Shown here piece after piece: positions 1 to 10,015 of a stretch of 64,000 nt of DNA (its first letter is position 1; each line of letters begins with the position of its first letter). The DNA lies in NCBI GenBank assembly GCA_964427915.1, contig CAYRWA010000061.1, forward strand, positions 1 through 64,000, written 5' to 3'. The translations under genes and the position numbers were made by a program. Under the pieces are notes generated by a model. The model made no database searches and had not been told where the DNA came from. It was given only the letters and a program-made list of their open reading frames with translations. This stretch comes from JAGLCW01 sp964427915 (lineage in GTDB: Bacteria > Caldisericota > Caldisericia > UBA6126).

Positions 1-147
1 CAGAAAGGGTTGTCAATGGAAAAATGGAAGAAAATGTAAATTTTTTTTGGTATTTTTTAGAAGAGCTGATTTAATGAGAGTTTAGAGGGGGTGAAAAAAG
101 AAGGGTATTTAAAAAAAATGTAGTTATTTACACCAAAAATCTTTCTG

Positions 148-176
148 TTACTTTTGTTTTTCTTTTGTCATATAAT
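148..176 (+). promoter_or_regulatory. Probable housekeeping promoter of the aminotransferase gene
   Basis: TTACTT (148-153) and TATAAT (171-176) are separated by 17 bases, fitting a vegetative sigma factor. They leave a leader of about 65 nt before the start codon at 247, which has an AGGAGG site at 236-241. The rest of bases 1-246 is very A/T-rich, and I see no gene or RNA structure in it. Confidence 0.5.
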
Positions 177-246
177 ATTCTTACATTGAACTTATTTTTA
201 TTTACTTACTGGTATTTTATTGTTATTTGACTAGCAGGAGGATGCT

Positions 247-1584
247 ATGAGTGATTTTATTAGACCTAACGTAAAAACGTCTATTCCTGGCGATCAATCG
301 CAATCTATTGTGGAACAAGACAATTCTTTTGGAATTACCGCAACCAAGGTATTTCCCGTTGCTATTAAGAGAGGAAAAGGGATTGTTCTAGAAGATGAAG
401 ATGGAAATATCTTCTATGACTTCACATCAGGTGTTGGTGTCTGCAATACCGGTCATTGCCACCCACATGTTGTTGAAGCTGTCACGAATCAGACCGAAAA
501 ACTAATGCACTTTGCTGGTACAGACTATTACTATACAGCTCAATCTAGACTGATGGAACGTTTATCCAAAAAAGCTCCTGGTCAAAAGAAAAAACGTGTT
601 TTTTTCACCAATTCCGGCGCAGAGTCTGTCGAAGCTGCCATTAAGCTGTCCCGATATAAAACTCGTCGACCACAATTCCTTGCCTTTATTGGTGCATTCC
701 ATGGCCGAACCATGGGAGCCTTGTCTTTAACAGCTTCGAGAGCTGTTCATAAGGAAGGTTTTCAACCAACCATGCCTGGCGTTGAACATGTACCCTATGC
801 CTATTGTTATCGGTGTCCCTATAATCGTGAGTACCCTTCTTGCGATATGGAATGTGTCAAACAAATTGAAAACTTCTATATGAAAAAAGTTCTTTCTCCT
901 TACGACGTGGCTGCATTTTTTGTGGAACCCGTCCAAGGAGAAGGTGGATATATCGTTCCTCCTAAAGAATTTCTTCCCATGATCAAAGCTTTGTGTGAAA
1001 AGTATGGAATTCTGTATGTTAGTGATGAAATTCAAGCTGGATTTGGAAGAACCGGTACCTTCTTTGCGTGTGAACATTTTAACGTTACTCCTGATATCAT
1101 CTGTTGTGCAAAAGGAATGGGTTCTGGCTTACCCATTGGATGTATTATTGCAGATGAAGATTTAAACTACCCGCATCCTGGTTGTCACTCAAATACGTTT
1201 GGAGGGAACCCTGTATGTTGTGAATCATCAAGTGCTACTATTGATGTAATTGAAAATGAAAACCTTCTAGAAAATGCTACAAATCTCGGTAATTATATGC
1301 ATCAAGGACTCTTAGATATTCAAAAGAAACATCCCATTATCGGAGATGTTCGTGGCTTGGGTCTTATGCAAGCGATCGAAATTGTCAAAGATCCTACAAC
1401 CAAAGAAATGGATCCAGAACGCAGAGATCAAATATGCGATGAAATGCTCCACATGGGTATGATTACAATAGATTGTGGACCCAGCTCCATTCGATTCATA
1501 CCACCGCTTGTGATTAAGAAAGAAGAAATGGATGTAGCACTAGACATCATTGAGAAGGCAGTTGCAAAAGTTGAAAAGCATTAA
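247..1584 (+). CDS. Class III PLP-dependent aminotransferase (4-aminobutyrate/acetylornithine aminotransferase family)
   Basis: A 445-residue fold-type I PLP enzyme of the GABA/ornithine aminotransferase family, probably cytosolic. Visible marks are NSGAES for phosphate binding, DEIQAGFGRTG with PLP-contacting Asp near residue 260, and the Schiff-base lysine in AKGMGSG near residue 289. A cysteine-rich insert (CYRCPYNREYPSC) resembles archaeal and Thermotoga-type members, some of which are amino-acid racemases rather than transaminases. The substrate therefore cannot be fixed. The AGGAGG six nucleotides before ATG supports the start. The dUTPase gene overlaps its 3' end, so the two are probably co-transcribed. 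Confidence 0.88.
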   Translation: MSDFIRPNVKTSIPGDQSQSIVEQDNSFGITATKVFPVAIKRGKGIVLEDEDGNIFYDFTSGVGVCNTGHCHPHVVEAVTNQTEKLMHFAGTDYYYTAQSRLMERLSKKAPGQKKKRVFFTNSGAESVEAAIKLSRYKTRRPQFLAFIGAFHGRTMGALSLTASRAVHKEGFQPTMPGVEHVPYAYCYRCPYNREYPSCDMECVKQIENFYMKKVLSPYDVAAFFVEPVQGEGGYIVPPKEFLPMIKALCEKYGILYVSDEIQAGFGRTGTFFACEHFNVTPDIICCAKGMGSGLPIGCIIADEDLNYPHPGCHSNTFGGNPVCCESSSATIDVIENENLLENATNLGNYMHQGLLDIQKKHPIIGDVRGLGLMQAIEIVKDPTTKEMDPERRDQICDEMLHMGMITIDCGPSSIRFIPPLVIKKEEMDVALDIIEKAVAKVEKH

Positions 1585-2005
1585 ATGTTTTGCCATACAT
1601 GACCATGCTAAATTGCCATCATATTCCCATGATACCGATGCTGGAATGGACTTGTATTCATGCGAAGAAGTCGTTCTTTCTCCAGGAGAGTGGAAAAAGA
1701 TTGGTTGTGGATTTCAGCTAGAAATACCTCCAGGTTTTTTAGGTGCCGTTGCTCCTCGATCAGGCTTAGCCTACAAGCATGGAGTGACGGTTTTGAATGC
1801 GTGGGGAGTTATTGATAGTGGGTATCGAGGTGAAATTTGTGTAATTCTTATCAATCATGGGTATAATGTTATTATATTACCTGAGCATTCTAGAATTGCT
1901 CAGTTAATTATTGTACCATTTGAAAAAGTAAACCTTGTAGAAAGTAAGTTCCGTTTGGGTGAAAGCGATCGAGGCTCGAATGGATTTGGCTCTACAGGTA
2001 TTTAA
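1571..2005 (+). CDS. dut: dUTP diphosphatase (dUTPase)
   Basis: Trimeric-type dUTPase hydrolysing dUTP to dUMP and PPi, which keeps uracil out of DNA and supplies dUMP. All five motifs are recognisable: AGMDLYS, PRSGLA, GVIDSGYRGE, RIAQL and the C-terminal RGSNGFGSTG (an Asn where Gly is usual). No ATG lies in a plausible place. TTG codons at 1550, 1562 and 1571 are available, and I chose 1571 because it gives the usual short N-terminus before AKLPSY. Every option overlaps the upstream aminotransferase, so translation is probably coupled. The dUMP-using ThyX is encoded about 42 kb away at 44204. Confidence 0.88.
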   Translation: MKSIKCFAIHDHAKLPSYSHDTDAGMDLYSCEEVVLSPGEWKKIGCGFQLEIPPGFLGAVAPRSGLAYKHGVTVLNAWGVIDSGYRGEICVILINHGYNVIILPEHSRIAQLIIVPFEKVNLVESKFRLGESDRGSNGFGSTGI

Positions 2006-2026
2006 TTTGCAGGAGGACATATCTGT

Positions 2027-5000
2027 ATGTTGAAACGTCTCTGTACTTATCTTATCGTTTGTAGCTTGCTTTTCGGACTGATACCATTTTCTATTCAGTC
2101 TGCACAAGCATCTAGTCAAAAAGTTGACCTGGCATACCTACAGGAAGTTAAAAACTCTTCTCAACAACAAATACTCATTTTACAGTTTAAAGAAGATCCA
2201 GTAGTACCCTACTCGGAAAAACATCAACTTCAACTTCGGTCTAGTTATTCCAGCGAAAAAGACTCTCACCTTCTACTCGATACAAGTTATGGTGATTCTC
2301 TTGAAACAAAACAGCTGCATGTTTATCAAGGTATTCAAAATACATTAAATGCCGAACTTCTTCACACATACCAGTACCTTTACAATGGCATTGCCATAAA
2401 AACAGCAGGATACAATATTCCCTATCTCCTAAAGATTCCATCTATTCAATACATTCATCCTGCCATGGAAGAAGACTATCCATCCAGAGTCATTGGCACA
2501 AAAACGATTTATGCCGATGAAGTATGGGATATGACAGACAAGGACAAAGTGTCTCTTTCAGGCGTTGGTACGCGAGTTGGAATTATCGATTCTGGTATTG
2601 ATTACAATCATGATGATTTTACCCCAACTGGAGTTGGTACCGATTCAAGAATTAAAGCTGGCTACGATTTTGTAGATGGCACCAATGACTGTAAAGATGC
2701 TGGCTTTGGCGGCATAGCCCCTCCTCATGGTACTCACGTTGCAGGTATTACCTCCGGTAACAATCCTAATCTAGACAGAAAAAAAGGCGTCGCCCCCGAA
2801 AGCGACATTTACGTCTACAAAGTATTTTCAAAAGAAGGAGGGGGAGCAAACCCTGCAAACATAATAAAAGCTGCTGAACAATCTGTTAAAGACAAGTGTG
2901 ATGTTATTAATCTGTCACTCGGTCATGGCACAGATGGTGGCTCTGATGCATCAGGAAACCCTTACTATGATGCACTTTTAAATGCCGATAAAGCAGGAAC
3001 TATGGTGGTGGCAGCTGCTGGTAACTCCGGTACTCGTCACAAAAAGAATCCATGGCCCATCGATAGTCCTGGTATTTATGGTTTCGTTTTACAGGTTTCT
3101 GCATCAGATGATCGACTACATCAGTCTTTCGTTTTTAACCCTGCAAATGACGATGAGATTTCTACTAACGCCTATCGAGCAAGACATTCCCCCGCCTTCC
3201 CCACAGATGCAAACTTCTATTCAAACATCAAATTGATTGATTGTGGTTTTGGTGCGAAAGAAGAATTCCCTTCCTCCATAAAAGGGAATATTGCTCTTAT
3301 TTCAAGAGGACCCAAAAATGATGGGCTTTCCTTCCAATTGAAAAACTTAAACGCTAAAGCCGCTGGTGCCATAGGTTGTATCATTTATAACTACGACCCA
3401 GATCCTTTTGGTGGTATTTTAATTGATCCCAGAAGTGGTGAGAAGCCTGAAGATTTTGAATTTATTCCCTGTATTTTTATCTCAGGGGTAAAAGCCACTG
3501 CTATGAAAAAACATTTGGATCAAGACTACAAAATATCTTTCCCGATCGGTTCCGATGTTTCTTTTTCTGACTTTTCTTCCACTGGCCCTAGTTATTCTGT
3601 TGATGACAATATTTTAAAACCCGAAATATGCGCCCCTGGTAAACAAGTTAACTCAGCTGTACTAAACAACAAATATGAAGATTGGGATGGCACGTCGATG
3701 GCTACACCATTTGTTTCAGGTTGCGTAGCACTAACTCGTCAAGCACATCCAACATGGAGTGCCCAGCAAATCAAACGAATTTTTATGCATTCTTCTGATT
3801 TGCTAAAAAACTTTGTGAACGGTCAGTACACCTCGTATTTCTTACAAGGTGCAGGACAAGTAAATGTAGAACATGCAATCACTAGTCCAATTGAGATCAA
3901 TCCTCCTTACATAATGCGAAACAACGAACAATTTGAAGAACCGGTATCTATATCTATCACCAACATTATTGATCAAGACGTTTCCTTATCACTCTCAGCA
4001 GAAATTTTTGAAGACGTTTTGGTCCAATTGAATCTAGAAGACTTACCCATCCCTGAAACACCTGTTTCTCTTGAACTATCTGACAAATCCATTACACTGA
4101 AACCAGGAGAAACAAAACGAGTTCAACTAACGATTAAAGAACAAGAAGAGGCTTTTGTTGAGAATAAATATGAAGGCGCTTTTTGGATAGATATCAAGAA
4201 TGCATCTGCGGTTGGTAGCTCATCAAATCAACATCACTTGCCTATCATTCTTTGGCAAGATACTCTCCGAAATGTATCTGATAGTATTACTGATTTCTAC
4301 TTTTCAAAAGATAGCATTAATATTGAAGCAGAAGAAAATGGCTATGTCCATTTTAGTCTTAATGCGGGAAGCGCTTTTGAACTGAATATTGGAAGTCCCC
4401 AGGATGGCAAACAATACAATAACTTAGCTAGTTATCTTAGCTTTCATGCCTACGATCAAACTGGAGTAGATTGGGGTACTGTTAAAACATTTGAATATCT
4501 TCCTCTTGGTGAGTATGTCTTTGAATGGGACGGAAAGAGTTTAGAAGGCAATGAATTTCTACCCGATGGAGATTTTTATCTTGCCGCTTCTATCAAAGGA
4601 ACTCGTTTCGACGGAGGAATAGAAGATATTTACGAAACCTTCACAGCAGAATCAACCCTTTCAATATCCGGCTCGTCAATTCCAAAACCGCCCACTTTTT
4701 TACTTAGCTCCCCTAAAAAATTGAATATTGGTGATAGATTTGTTGTCAATATTGGATTTAGAGAACCTTTTAACATCACAGAATTTGAAATTGAACTCAA
4801 GTTTTCACGGTCGAAGCTCATCCATGAAAAAATGCATATTGGAAATTTCGTTGACACAGATCTCTTAACAGACAAAGATGCAGAATTTGACAGAGGAATA
4901 TTTTATATTAAAGGAACCCGCAATCCCGATTGGAACGAATATGGCAATGCAATTATTGCTCAACTTGAATTTGAAGCAAAAAGAGCCACGGATACTTTGG

Positions 5001-5281
5001 ACGTAGAAATTATTAATTTCATTTTCAAAGATTCTGATGGGAATAAAAGAAAGACTCTGTTTTTACTCCCACCTTTTGAAATTGAAAAGGAAAACGCAAC
5101 ATTGGGTGATTTTAACGAAGATGGGTTAGTTGACGACGATGATTTCATCCTATTAAAGGAACACTATTCTACAAACTGGCAAGATAAAAATTGGGATCCA
5201 CTATACGACCTAAATTCCGATTATTATGTCAACCTTGAAGATTTGAAAATTTTTGCTCGATATTATATTCCTAGTACCTAA
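2027..5281 (+). CDS. Secreted subtilisin-like serine protease with PA, cohesin-like and dockerin-like modules
   Basis: A 1084-residue exported S8 peptidase. A signal peptide (about residues 1-29, ending AQA-S) is followed by an I9-like propeptide and the catalytic domain, with Asp188 in IDSGID, His234 in HGTHVAG and Ser557 in GTSMATP. A PA-type insertion lies between His and Ser. Downstream are beta-sandwich modules, a cohesin-like region (about 890-1020) and a dockerin-like end (about 1027-1080) with two EF-hand-type loops, DFNEDGLVDDDD and DLNSDYYVNLED. AGGAGGA sits nine bases before ATG. The next exported gene starts nine bases after its stop, so they form an operon. The protease call is firm; the cohesin and dockerin assignments rest on pattern only. 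Confidence 0.9.
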   Translation: MLKRLCTYLIVCSLLFGLIPFSIQSAQASSQKVDLAYLQEVKNSSQQQILILQFKEDPVVPYSEKHQLQLRSSYSSEKDSHLLLDTSYGDSLETKQLHVYQGIQNTLNAELLHTYQYLYNGIAIKTAGYNIPYLLKIPSIQYIHPAMEEDYPSRVIGTKTIYADEVWDMTDKDKVSLSGVGTRVGIIDSGIDYNHDDFTPTGVGTDSRIKAGYDFVDGTNDCKDAGFGGIAPPHGTHVAGITSGNNPNLDRKKGVAPESDIYVYKVFSKEGGGANPANIIKAAEQSVKDKCDVINLSLGHGTDGGSDASGNPYYDALLNADKAGTMVVAAAGNSGTRHKKNPWPIDSPGIYGFVLQVSASDDRLHQSFVFNPANDDEISTNAYRARHSPAFPTDANFYSNIKLIDCGFGAKEEFPSSIKGNIALISRGPKNDGLSFQLKNLNAKAAGAIGCIIYNYDPDPFGGILIDPRSGEKPEDFEFIPCIFISGVKATAMKKHLDQDYKISFPIGSDVSFSDFSSTGPSYSVDDNILKPEICAPGKQVNSAVLNNKYEDWDGTSMATPFVSGCVALTRQAHPTWSAQQIKRIFMHSSDLLKNFVNGQYTSYFLQGAGQVNVEHAITSPIEINPPYIMRNNEQFEEPVSISITNIIDQDVSLSLSAEIFEDVLVQLNLEDLPIPETPVSLELSDKSITLKPGETKRVQLTIKEQEEAFVENKYEGAFWIDIKNASAVGSSSNQHHLPIILWQDTLRNVSDSITDFYFSKDSINIEAEENGYVHFSLNAGSAFELNIGSPQDGKQYNNLASYLSFHAYDQTGVDWGTVKTFEYLPLGEYVFEWDGKSLEGNEFLPDGDFYLAASIKGTRFDGGIEDIYETFTAESTLSISGSSIPKPPTFLLSSPKKLNIGDRFVVNIGFREPFNITEFEIELKFSRSKLIHEKMHIGNFVDTDLLTDKDAEFDRGIFYIKGTRNPDWNEYGNAIIAQLEFEAKRATDTLDVEIINFIFKDSDGNKRKTLFLLPPFEIEKENATLGDFNEDGLVDDDDFILLKEHYSTNWQDKNWDPLYDLNSDYYVNLEDLKIFARYYIPST

Positions 5282-5290
5282 GGAGGGTTT

Positions 5291-8248
5291 ATGAAAAGAG
5301 TTGTTTCACTTATCTCAGTCTTATTTTTATTTACTAGTATTTTAAGTTTTAACACGTTTCAAACAAAAGCATTGGAAAATACAGATCCATTGCAAATTTC
5401 ATCAGTAATTGGACTTACGGACACGGTTGGTACCTTTCGTATGGCCACACAAGACGGTTCGTATTTCAACCCCATCTATCAGATGGGACTATTTGTGTCA
5501 GAAGATGAGAAAATATTTGTTGTTGATAGCGGAGAGTCGCAAATAGAGGTATATGATCTTCAGTTAAATCCTCTTTACCACTTTGGCACGATTGGCAAAG
5601 AAGAAGGCGAGTACATGTATCTCACTTCTGTTAATGTATGTAGTAATGGCAATTTGTACATGACAGACTCATATCTAGGACGCATTACTGTTACAAAACC
5701 CGATGGTACTTTCATTAAAGTCATTGATGATGAACATCTACAAGCCCCATCCGATCTAGCCTTTTTACCAGACGGGTCATTTGTTGTTGCCGACTTTGAC
5801 AAAGGACTTCTCAAATTTGATGCAACCGGATCCTTTGTTGGTTCCTTTTCAGATTACGATGGCTTAACCCCCTCTCCTGAAAACTACTATGGCCCTTCTC
5901 AGATCGAAGTTGATAGCAACGGCAATGTTTATGTCTCTGCATCTTCTATTGCTGGCATATGTGAAATAGTAACCATGGATTCCAAGGGAAACCATCTTTC
6001 AGATTGCATTGATATTGGAACAAATGAAGATAATGTGGGTGGTTTAATTACAGGTATTTCTATTGAAAATGATATCCTGGTTATTAGCCAAATTAACGGG
6101 CAAAGTACACATATTAAAAAATTCCAAATTCCCCAAGATCCAAACGATAAATTGGAATTTATTAGCATTGTTGCCAAGCCACCAGCAGGCAATACTATTG
6201 AAAAAGAAAATATCCTGCTCCCTACATCTGCCTACATTAAAGATGGCACCGTATATGTCCTTGAGGGAGCGCTTTCCAGATTAATGGTATTTGACAAAGA
6301 CAACCGGTATGTAACTGATTACATGAGTATGGCTGATGGAATGCCCATTTATACATTAGGATTCCTGTATTCACAATCGTCCCCGAAAGGTATATTATCA
6401 AATCCTCAGGGTGTACGGGTTGATGCTGATGGTAATATCTTCGTGGGCAACAGCAATTTTAGCAATATTGTCGTGTTTGACAATGATGGCAATGACATCA
6501 ACCACATCGGAAAACCCGCTAGAAGTAGAAATCCTGATATTGGAGAATTTTTCTCCCCTACCGACGTTTGTTTTGATCAGGATGGATACATCTATGTTTC
6601 TGATACACAAGCTGGCTTGATTCATGTTTTCGATGAATTCTATGAACCTTGGGCTTTGATTGATGAAGGATTTAGTTATCCCCAAGGATTGTGTGTTAAT
6701 GATCATGGAGAATTAATTGTCATTAGCTCTCGCACTGCCACCCTCTCCCTTATTGATATTTCAGAAATGATTGACGAATATGCCTTTGAAATTGACGCCT
6801 ACCCAATTAACGGAGAATGGCCAGTTGGCGTTTCTTGCAATGCAATTGGAGACATGTACGTCGCTCTAACCGGTAGCGATAGCATTGTGGCTATGGATGT
6901 TGACGGTGATCTACTTGCACAATGGGGTGAAACAGGTTCTGAACCTGGTCAATTAGATGCCCCCCAAGGTACATGTGTAGACGGTGCTGGCAATGTCTAT
7001 GTAGCAGAAACAAATGGAGGAAGAATTCAAAAGTTCACTCCCGACGGCGACCTTATTTGGACATCGGATCTCCAATGGCCTGGTCTAACATTTATTACCA
7101 TGGATTATGACGGTAAATTGTATGTAACAGATTGCTTGCACAGTGTTGTTATTGTCCTTGAAGACGAAACAGCTGTTCCACCTGATGATGGTTCAATAAA
7201 GGAATCAGATGCACAGTTTAGTTTGGTTGCCCAAGAAGAAATTATTGAAAACGAAACCTTTTCGATTCAAATCGAAGGTGAAAAATTAGAAGATGTCAGT
7301 AGAATTGAATTTGGAATAACACTTCCGTCCGAATACATCGAATTTGACTCTGTTACAGCAGGAACTCTTATCGATCAATGTACTATTTCCGATGCAGATT
7401 TACTTGGTAATCTTCTCATTTTTGATATCACCGCAAACAACGCTCCTATATCGGGCACCGGTACAATTGCTACAATGAAATTTAAGGCATTGCAACCAGG
7501 GGATGTAGAAGTCGAGTTTGATCGCATTCGATTGCTTGATGAACGCGATAAAGAGATAACCTTTAAAGGATTTACTTCTGTCATGTTTACCATTCTCAAA
7601 GGTGATACACAACCACCTGAAATCCATATTGAAGAAACTCCCGACATTGTATACAGCGAATCATACACAATTAAAGGGAAAACGGAAGCTGATGCCTTTG
7701 TAACCATCAATGAAGAAGAAGTACCAGTAGACAAAACTGGTAGTTTCACGTACGAAGCCACTCTTGAAGTAGGAGAAAATACCTTTGTAATCCAAGCAAC
7801 CGATCTTTCTGACAATACGGCAGAAGTAACCATTACAATAGAACGTAAAGTTAGAACCATTATTGAGTTCATCATTGGAAGAACAACCTACCTATTGAAT
7901 GGGGAACCCTTCTTATTAGATGCAGCTCCGTTTGTCCATGAAGGCCGAACGGTATTACCAATCCGTCCCGTTGTAGAAGCCATTGACGGAGAAATTGGTT
8001 GGGATAATGCAGAGCGTAAGGTTACCATTAAAAAAGATGACATTTTGATGGAACTTTGGATCGATAAACCTATTGCTCGTATCAATGGAGAAGAAGCTCA
8101 AATTGACGAGAATCCCAATGTCACCCCCATGATTGTATCAGGAAGAACATTCTTGCCTTTACGATATGTTGCAGAGAACCTTGGTTTTGATGTTGGTTGG
8201 GATGGAGCTACACAAACTATTACTTTAACACACCCAGCTCCTAAATAA
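5291..8248 (+). CDS. Exported NHL-repeat protein with cohesin-like, Ig-like and copper-amine-oxidase-N domains
   Basis: A 985-residue protein with an N-terminal signal peptide (about 1-29). Roughly residues 40-630 form a beta-propeller of NHL-type repeats with recurring D-x-x-G-N-x-Y/F-V elements (such as DSNGNVYVS and DGAGNVYVAE). A cohesin-like beta-sandwich follows (about 640-775), then an Ig-like module (about 775-855) and two copper-amine-oxidase N-terminal-type repeats (GRTVLPIRPVVE and GRTFLPLRYVAE), which in Clostridia are cell-surface modules and not oxidases. No catalytic site is evident. It probably binds ligand or protein at the surface and may partner the dockerin-bearing protease upstream. 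AGGAGGG precedes the ATG, and a strong terminator follows. Confidence 0.82.
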   Translation: MKRVVSLISVLFLFTSILSFNTFQTKALENTDPLQISSVIGLTDTVGTFRMATQDGSYFNPIYQMGLFVSEDEKIFVVDSGESQIEVYDLQLNPLYHFGTIGKEEGEYMYLTSVNVCSNGNLYMTDSYLGRITVTKPDGTFIKVIDDEHLQAPSDLAFLPDGSFVVADFDKGLLKFDATGSFVGSFSDYDGLTPSPENYYGPSQIEVDSNGNVYVSASSIAGICEIVTMDSKGNHLSDCIDIGTNEDNVGGLITGISIENDILVISQINGQSTHIKKFQIPQDPNDKLEFISIVAKPPAGNTIEKENILLPTSAYIKDGTVYVLEGALSRLMVFDKDNRYVTDYMSMADGMPIYTLGFLYSQSSPKGILSNPQGVRVDADGNIFVGNSNFSNIVVFDNDGNDINHIGKPARSRNPDIGEFFSPTDVCFDQDGYIYVSDTQAGLIHVFDEFYEPWALIDEGFSYPQGLCVNDHGELIVISSRTATLSLIDISEMIDEYAFEIDAYPINGEWPVGVSCNAIGDMYVALTGSDSIVAMDVDGDLLAQWGETGSEPGQLDAPQGTCVDGAGNVYVAETNGGRIQKFTPDGDLIWTSDLQWPGLTFITMDYDGKLYVTDCLHSVVIVLEDETAVPPDDGSIKESDAQFSLVAQEEIIENETFSIQIEGEKLEDVSRIEFGITLPSEYIEFDSVTAGTLIDQCTISDADLLGNLLIFDITANNAPISGTGTIATMKFKALQPGDVEVEFDRIRLLDERDKEITFKGFTSVMFTILKGDTQPPEIHIEETPDIVYSESYTIKGKTEADAFVTINEEEVPVDKTGSFTYEATLEVGENTFVIQATDLSDNTAEVTITIERKVRTIIEFIIGRTTYLLNGEPFLLDAAPFVHEGRTVLPIRPVVEAIDGEIGWDNAERKVTIKKDDILMELWIDKPIARINGEEAQIDENPNVTPMIVSGRTFLPLRYVAENLGFDVGWDGATQTITLTHPAPK

Positions 8249-8280
8249 ATCCTATCTTTCAAGATCTTTTCGGTGATACA

Positions 8281-8313
8281 AAAAAAGCCCCAGGAACTTC
8301 CTGGGGCTTTTTT
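8281..8313. terminator. Bidirectional intrinsic terminator between convergent genes
   Basis: A perfect 9-bp stem, GCCCCAGGA (8287-8295) with TCCTGGGGC (8299-8307), is flanked by an A-run on the left and a T-run on the right. It can end both the upstream plus-strand operon and the minus-strand polyferredoxin gene. Confidence 0.92.
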
Positions 8314-8389
8314 CTTTTTTGATATTTCTGTATTCTTCGTATTAATGAATACGAAGAAATGATTCTAGAAATCTATCCTGTTTGATATT

Positions 8390-9559
8390 TTAGGGACGAT
8401 AGTTCCGAATGAATTCCCGAATAGAATCAGTTCCATGACCTTCTCCTTGAACTACAAGGTCTTTAATGGGAGTATCAGCATCATCAGGAGACGAAGCAAA
8501 CTCTTCCATCAATAGTTCCAAAGGAACACTATACCCAACGGATAACTCTCGCAACGTCATAAATCCCCTAATATCGTCCACTTTGTTTTTTATCACTTGT
8601 TGCTCGTAGGGTGTAGTAGTATTAGGAAAGAACCATTTAAAATGGCCAGTTAGAGTAAATGCACCCGCTACTAACAACATAAAAACGATAGAAACAGCAG
8701 TCACCTTCAAGGGAGTGGAAGTAAGGGTTCTATTCTTTGTTGCAATTTCCAGTGTATTTTCAACTGGGCACGCATTGACACATGCGTTGCACATAATGCA
8801 TTCTTTATCGGTTACAAATTCTACTTCTGAAACGTGAATATTGACGGGACAAATCTGATCGCATTTTTTACAATCAATACACGTTTCGGGATTGCGATGT
8901 ACTCCATACAATCCAATTGGAGAAAGCAACCCCAAAAAAGCTCCAAAGGGGCATAAATATTTACAAAATAGACGATCTACCCAAAAAGCACCAACTATAC
9001 TAATAAGCAAAATTGCTAAACCAATCGGAAACTCAAACATTTCTTCCAAAGAAAAAACATGGGCGTATGCAACCCATGGATCAAATGCACGAATCAGCAG
9101 AGTTCCTGTTGCCCATGTTCCAATAACAAAAACAAAAAGCACCAGGTATTTTAGCAAACGAAGAACTCGGTCTTGTTTTGAAGATTTTGTTACTCTATTA
9201 TGGACAGTTTTTCTGCCGATAGAGCCACAAATTTCTTGCAAGGTTCCCAAGGGACATATTTGCCCACAAAAGGCTCTTTTGTAGAGAACTGTTAAAAGAA
9301 TCACAGCAAAGAACAAAATGAAACTTCCCAAAGCTAGACGTTTCAGCATCGATCCTTGGAAAAGCCACGAAAACAACCCTTCCAAGCCTCCCATAGGACA
9401 AAAAGAATCGATGGAAAGCGTTCGTCCAACAAGATCTGGGTATTGATGGAACACTGAAATAAGAGTCATCAAGATCAAAATGAATACTAAAACAATCCAA
9501 CGGAACACAATACTTCTTTTTCGATGTAGCACATTCAATTTTTTACCGTTTACGCTCAT
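8390..9559 (-). CDS. NapH/MauN-like membrane-bound 4Fe-4S polyferredoxin
   Basis: A multi-spanning membrane protein (389 residues) with Cys motifs FCGQICPLGTLQE and FCKYLCPFGAF at membrane loops, typical of NapH/CcoG relatives, followed by two cytosolic [4Fe-4S] sites (CIDCKKCDQICP and CIMCNACVNACP). Such proteins carry electrons between quinol or ferredoxin and membrane partners; the partner here is unknown. After a last TM segment it has a soluble tail of about 80 residues (near DDIRGFMTLRELS) that the paralogue at 11395 lacks. The start at 9559 is chosen for an AAGGAG site five bases upstream; an in-frame extension to 9616 lacks one. It lies downstream of the small membrane protein at 9655-9900. 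Confidence 0.85.
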   Translation of the reverse strand: MSVNGKKLNVLHRKRSIVFRWIVLVFILILMTLISVFHQYPDLVGRTLSIDSFCPMGGLEGLFSWLFQGSMLKRLALGSFILFFAVILLTVLYKRAFCGQICPLGTLQEICGSIGRKTVHNRVTKSSKQDRVLRLLKYLVLFVFVIGTWATGTLLIRAFDPWVAYAHVFSLEEMFEFPIGLAILLISIVGAFWVDRLFCKYLCPFGAFLGLLSPIGLYGVHRNPETCIDCKKCDQICPVNIHVSEVEFVTDKECIMCNACVNACPVENTLEIATKNRTLTSTPLKVTAVSIVFMLLVAGAFTLTGHFKWFFPNTTTPYEQQVIKNKVDDIRGFMTLRELSVGYSVPLELLMEEFASSPDDADTPIKDLVVQGEGHGTDSIREFIRNYRP

Positions 9560-9654
9560 TAAAACTCCTTTACTTTTTTTAAAAAAACATCTCAGTTGTG
9601 TGGTCTTGATATGCAATAGGTACGTTTCGAAAAAACGTGTTCAGCGCTTTCATC

Positions 9655-9900
9655 TTATTGTGGCCCGTAGTACAATTGGTGTTGATGCATAGGAAAAGTA
9701 TATGGTCTCCACTCCTTGTCCTGCATTGCCGCATTGCGCTTACCTACACCAATTATACAGGTTAAAACTAATATGGTTACAGCAACAATCAAGGCAATTT
9801 GTAAAAACCAATCCGACGATTTATATTCGTCAAGTTCAACTTCGTCGGTTTTTAAAGACAACGTTTTAGTTGTTTTTTTTGTACGGGTATCTTCTTGCAT
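9655..9900 (-). CDS. Small single-span membrane protein, unknown function
   Basis: An 81-residue protein with a charged N-terminus, one TM helix (about residues 31-50) and a short aromatic/His-rich tail (WRPYTFPMHQHQLYYGP). A strong GGAGGGAG site precedes the ATG. It lies about 95 bases before the polyferredoxin gene on the same strand and may be an accessory of it. I do not recognise a family. Its topology and the Y-x-F-P element of the tail resemble the 53-residue protein at 54982. Confidence 0.65.
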   Translation of the reverse strand: MQEDTRTKKTTKTLSLKTDEVELDEYKSSDWFLQIALIVAVTILVLTCIIGVGKRNAAMQDKEWRPYTFPMHQHQLYYGPQ

Positions 9901-10015
9901 AGGCTCCCTCCAGCAAAGATAAATGTTATAGTAAGTATATCATCTTTTAAGGGAACCTTTCATAATAAACAAGAAATCATACAATAATAACATTCTATGG
10001 GAAGTAGGTACAACG

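Noticed and set aside
7375..7875. A 166-codon minus-strand open frame
   Set aside because: It is antisense to the cohesin-like and Ig-like region of the 5291 gene; its Ser/Val-rich composition mirrors the coding strand.
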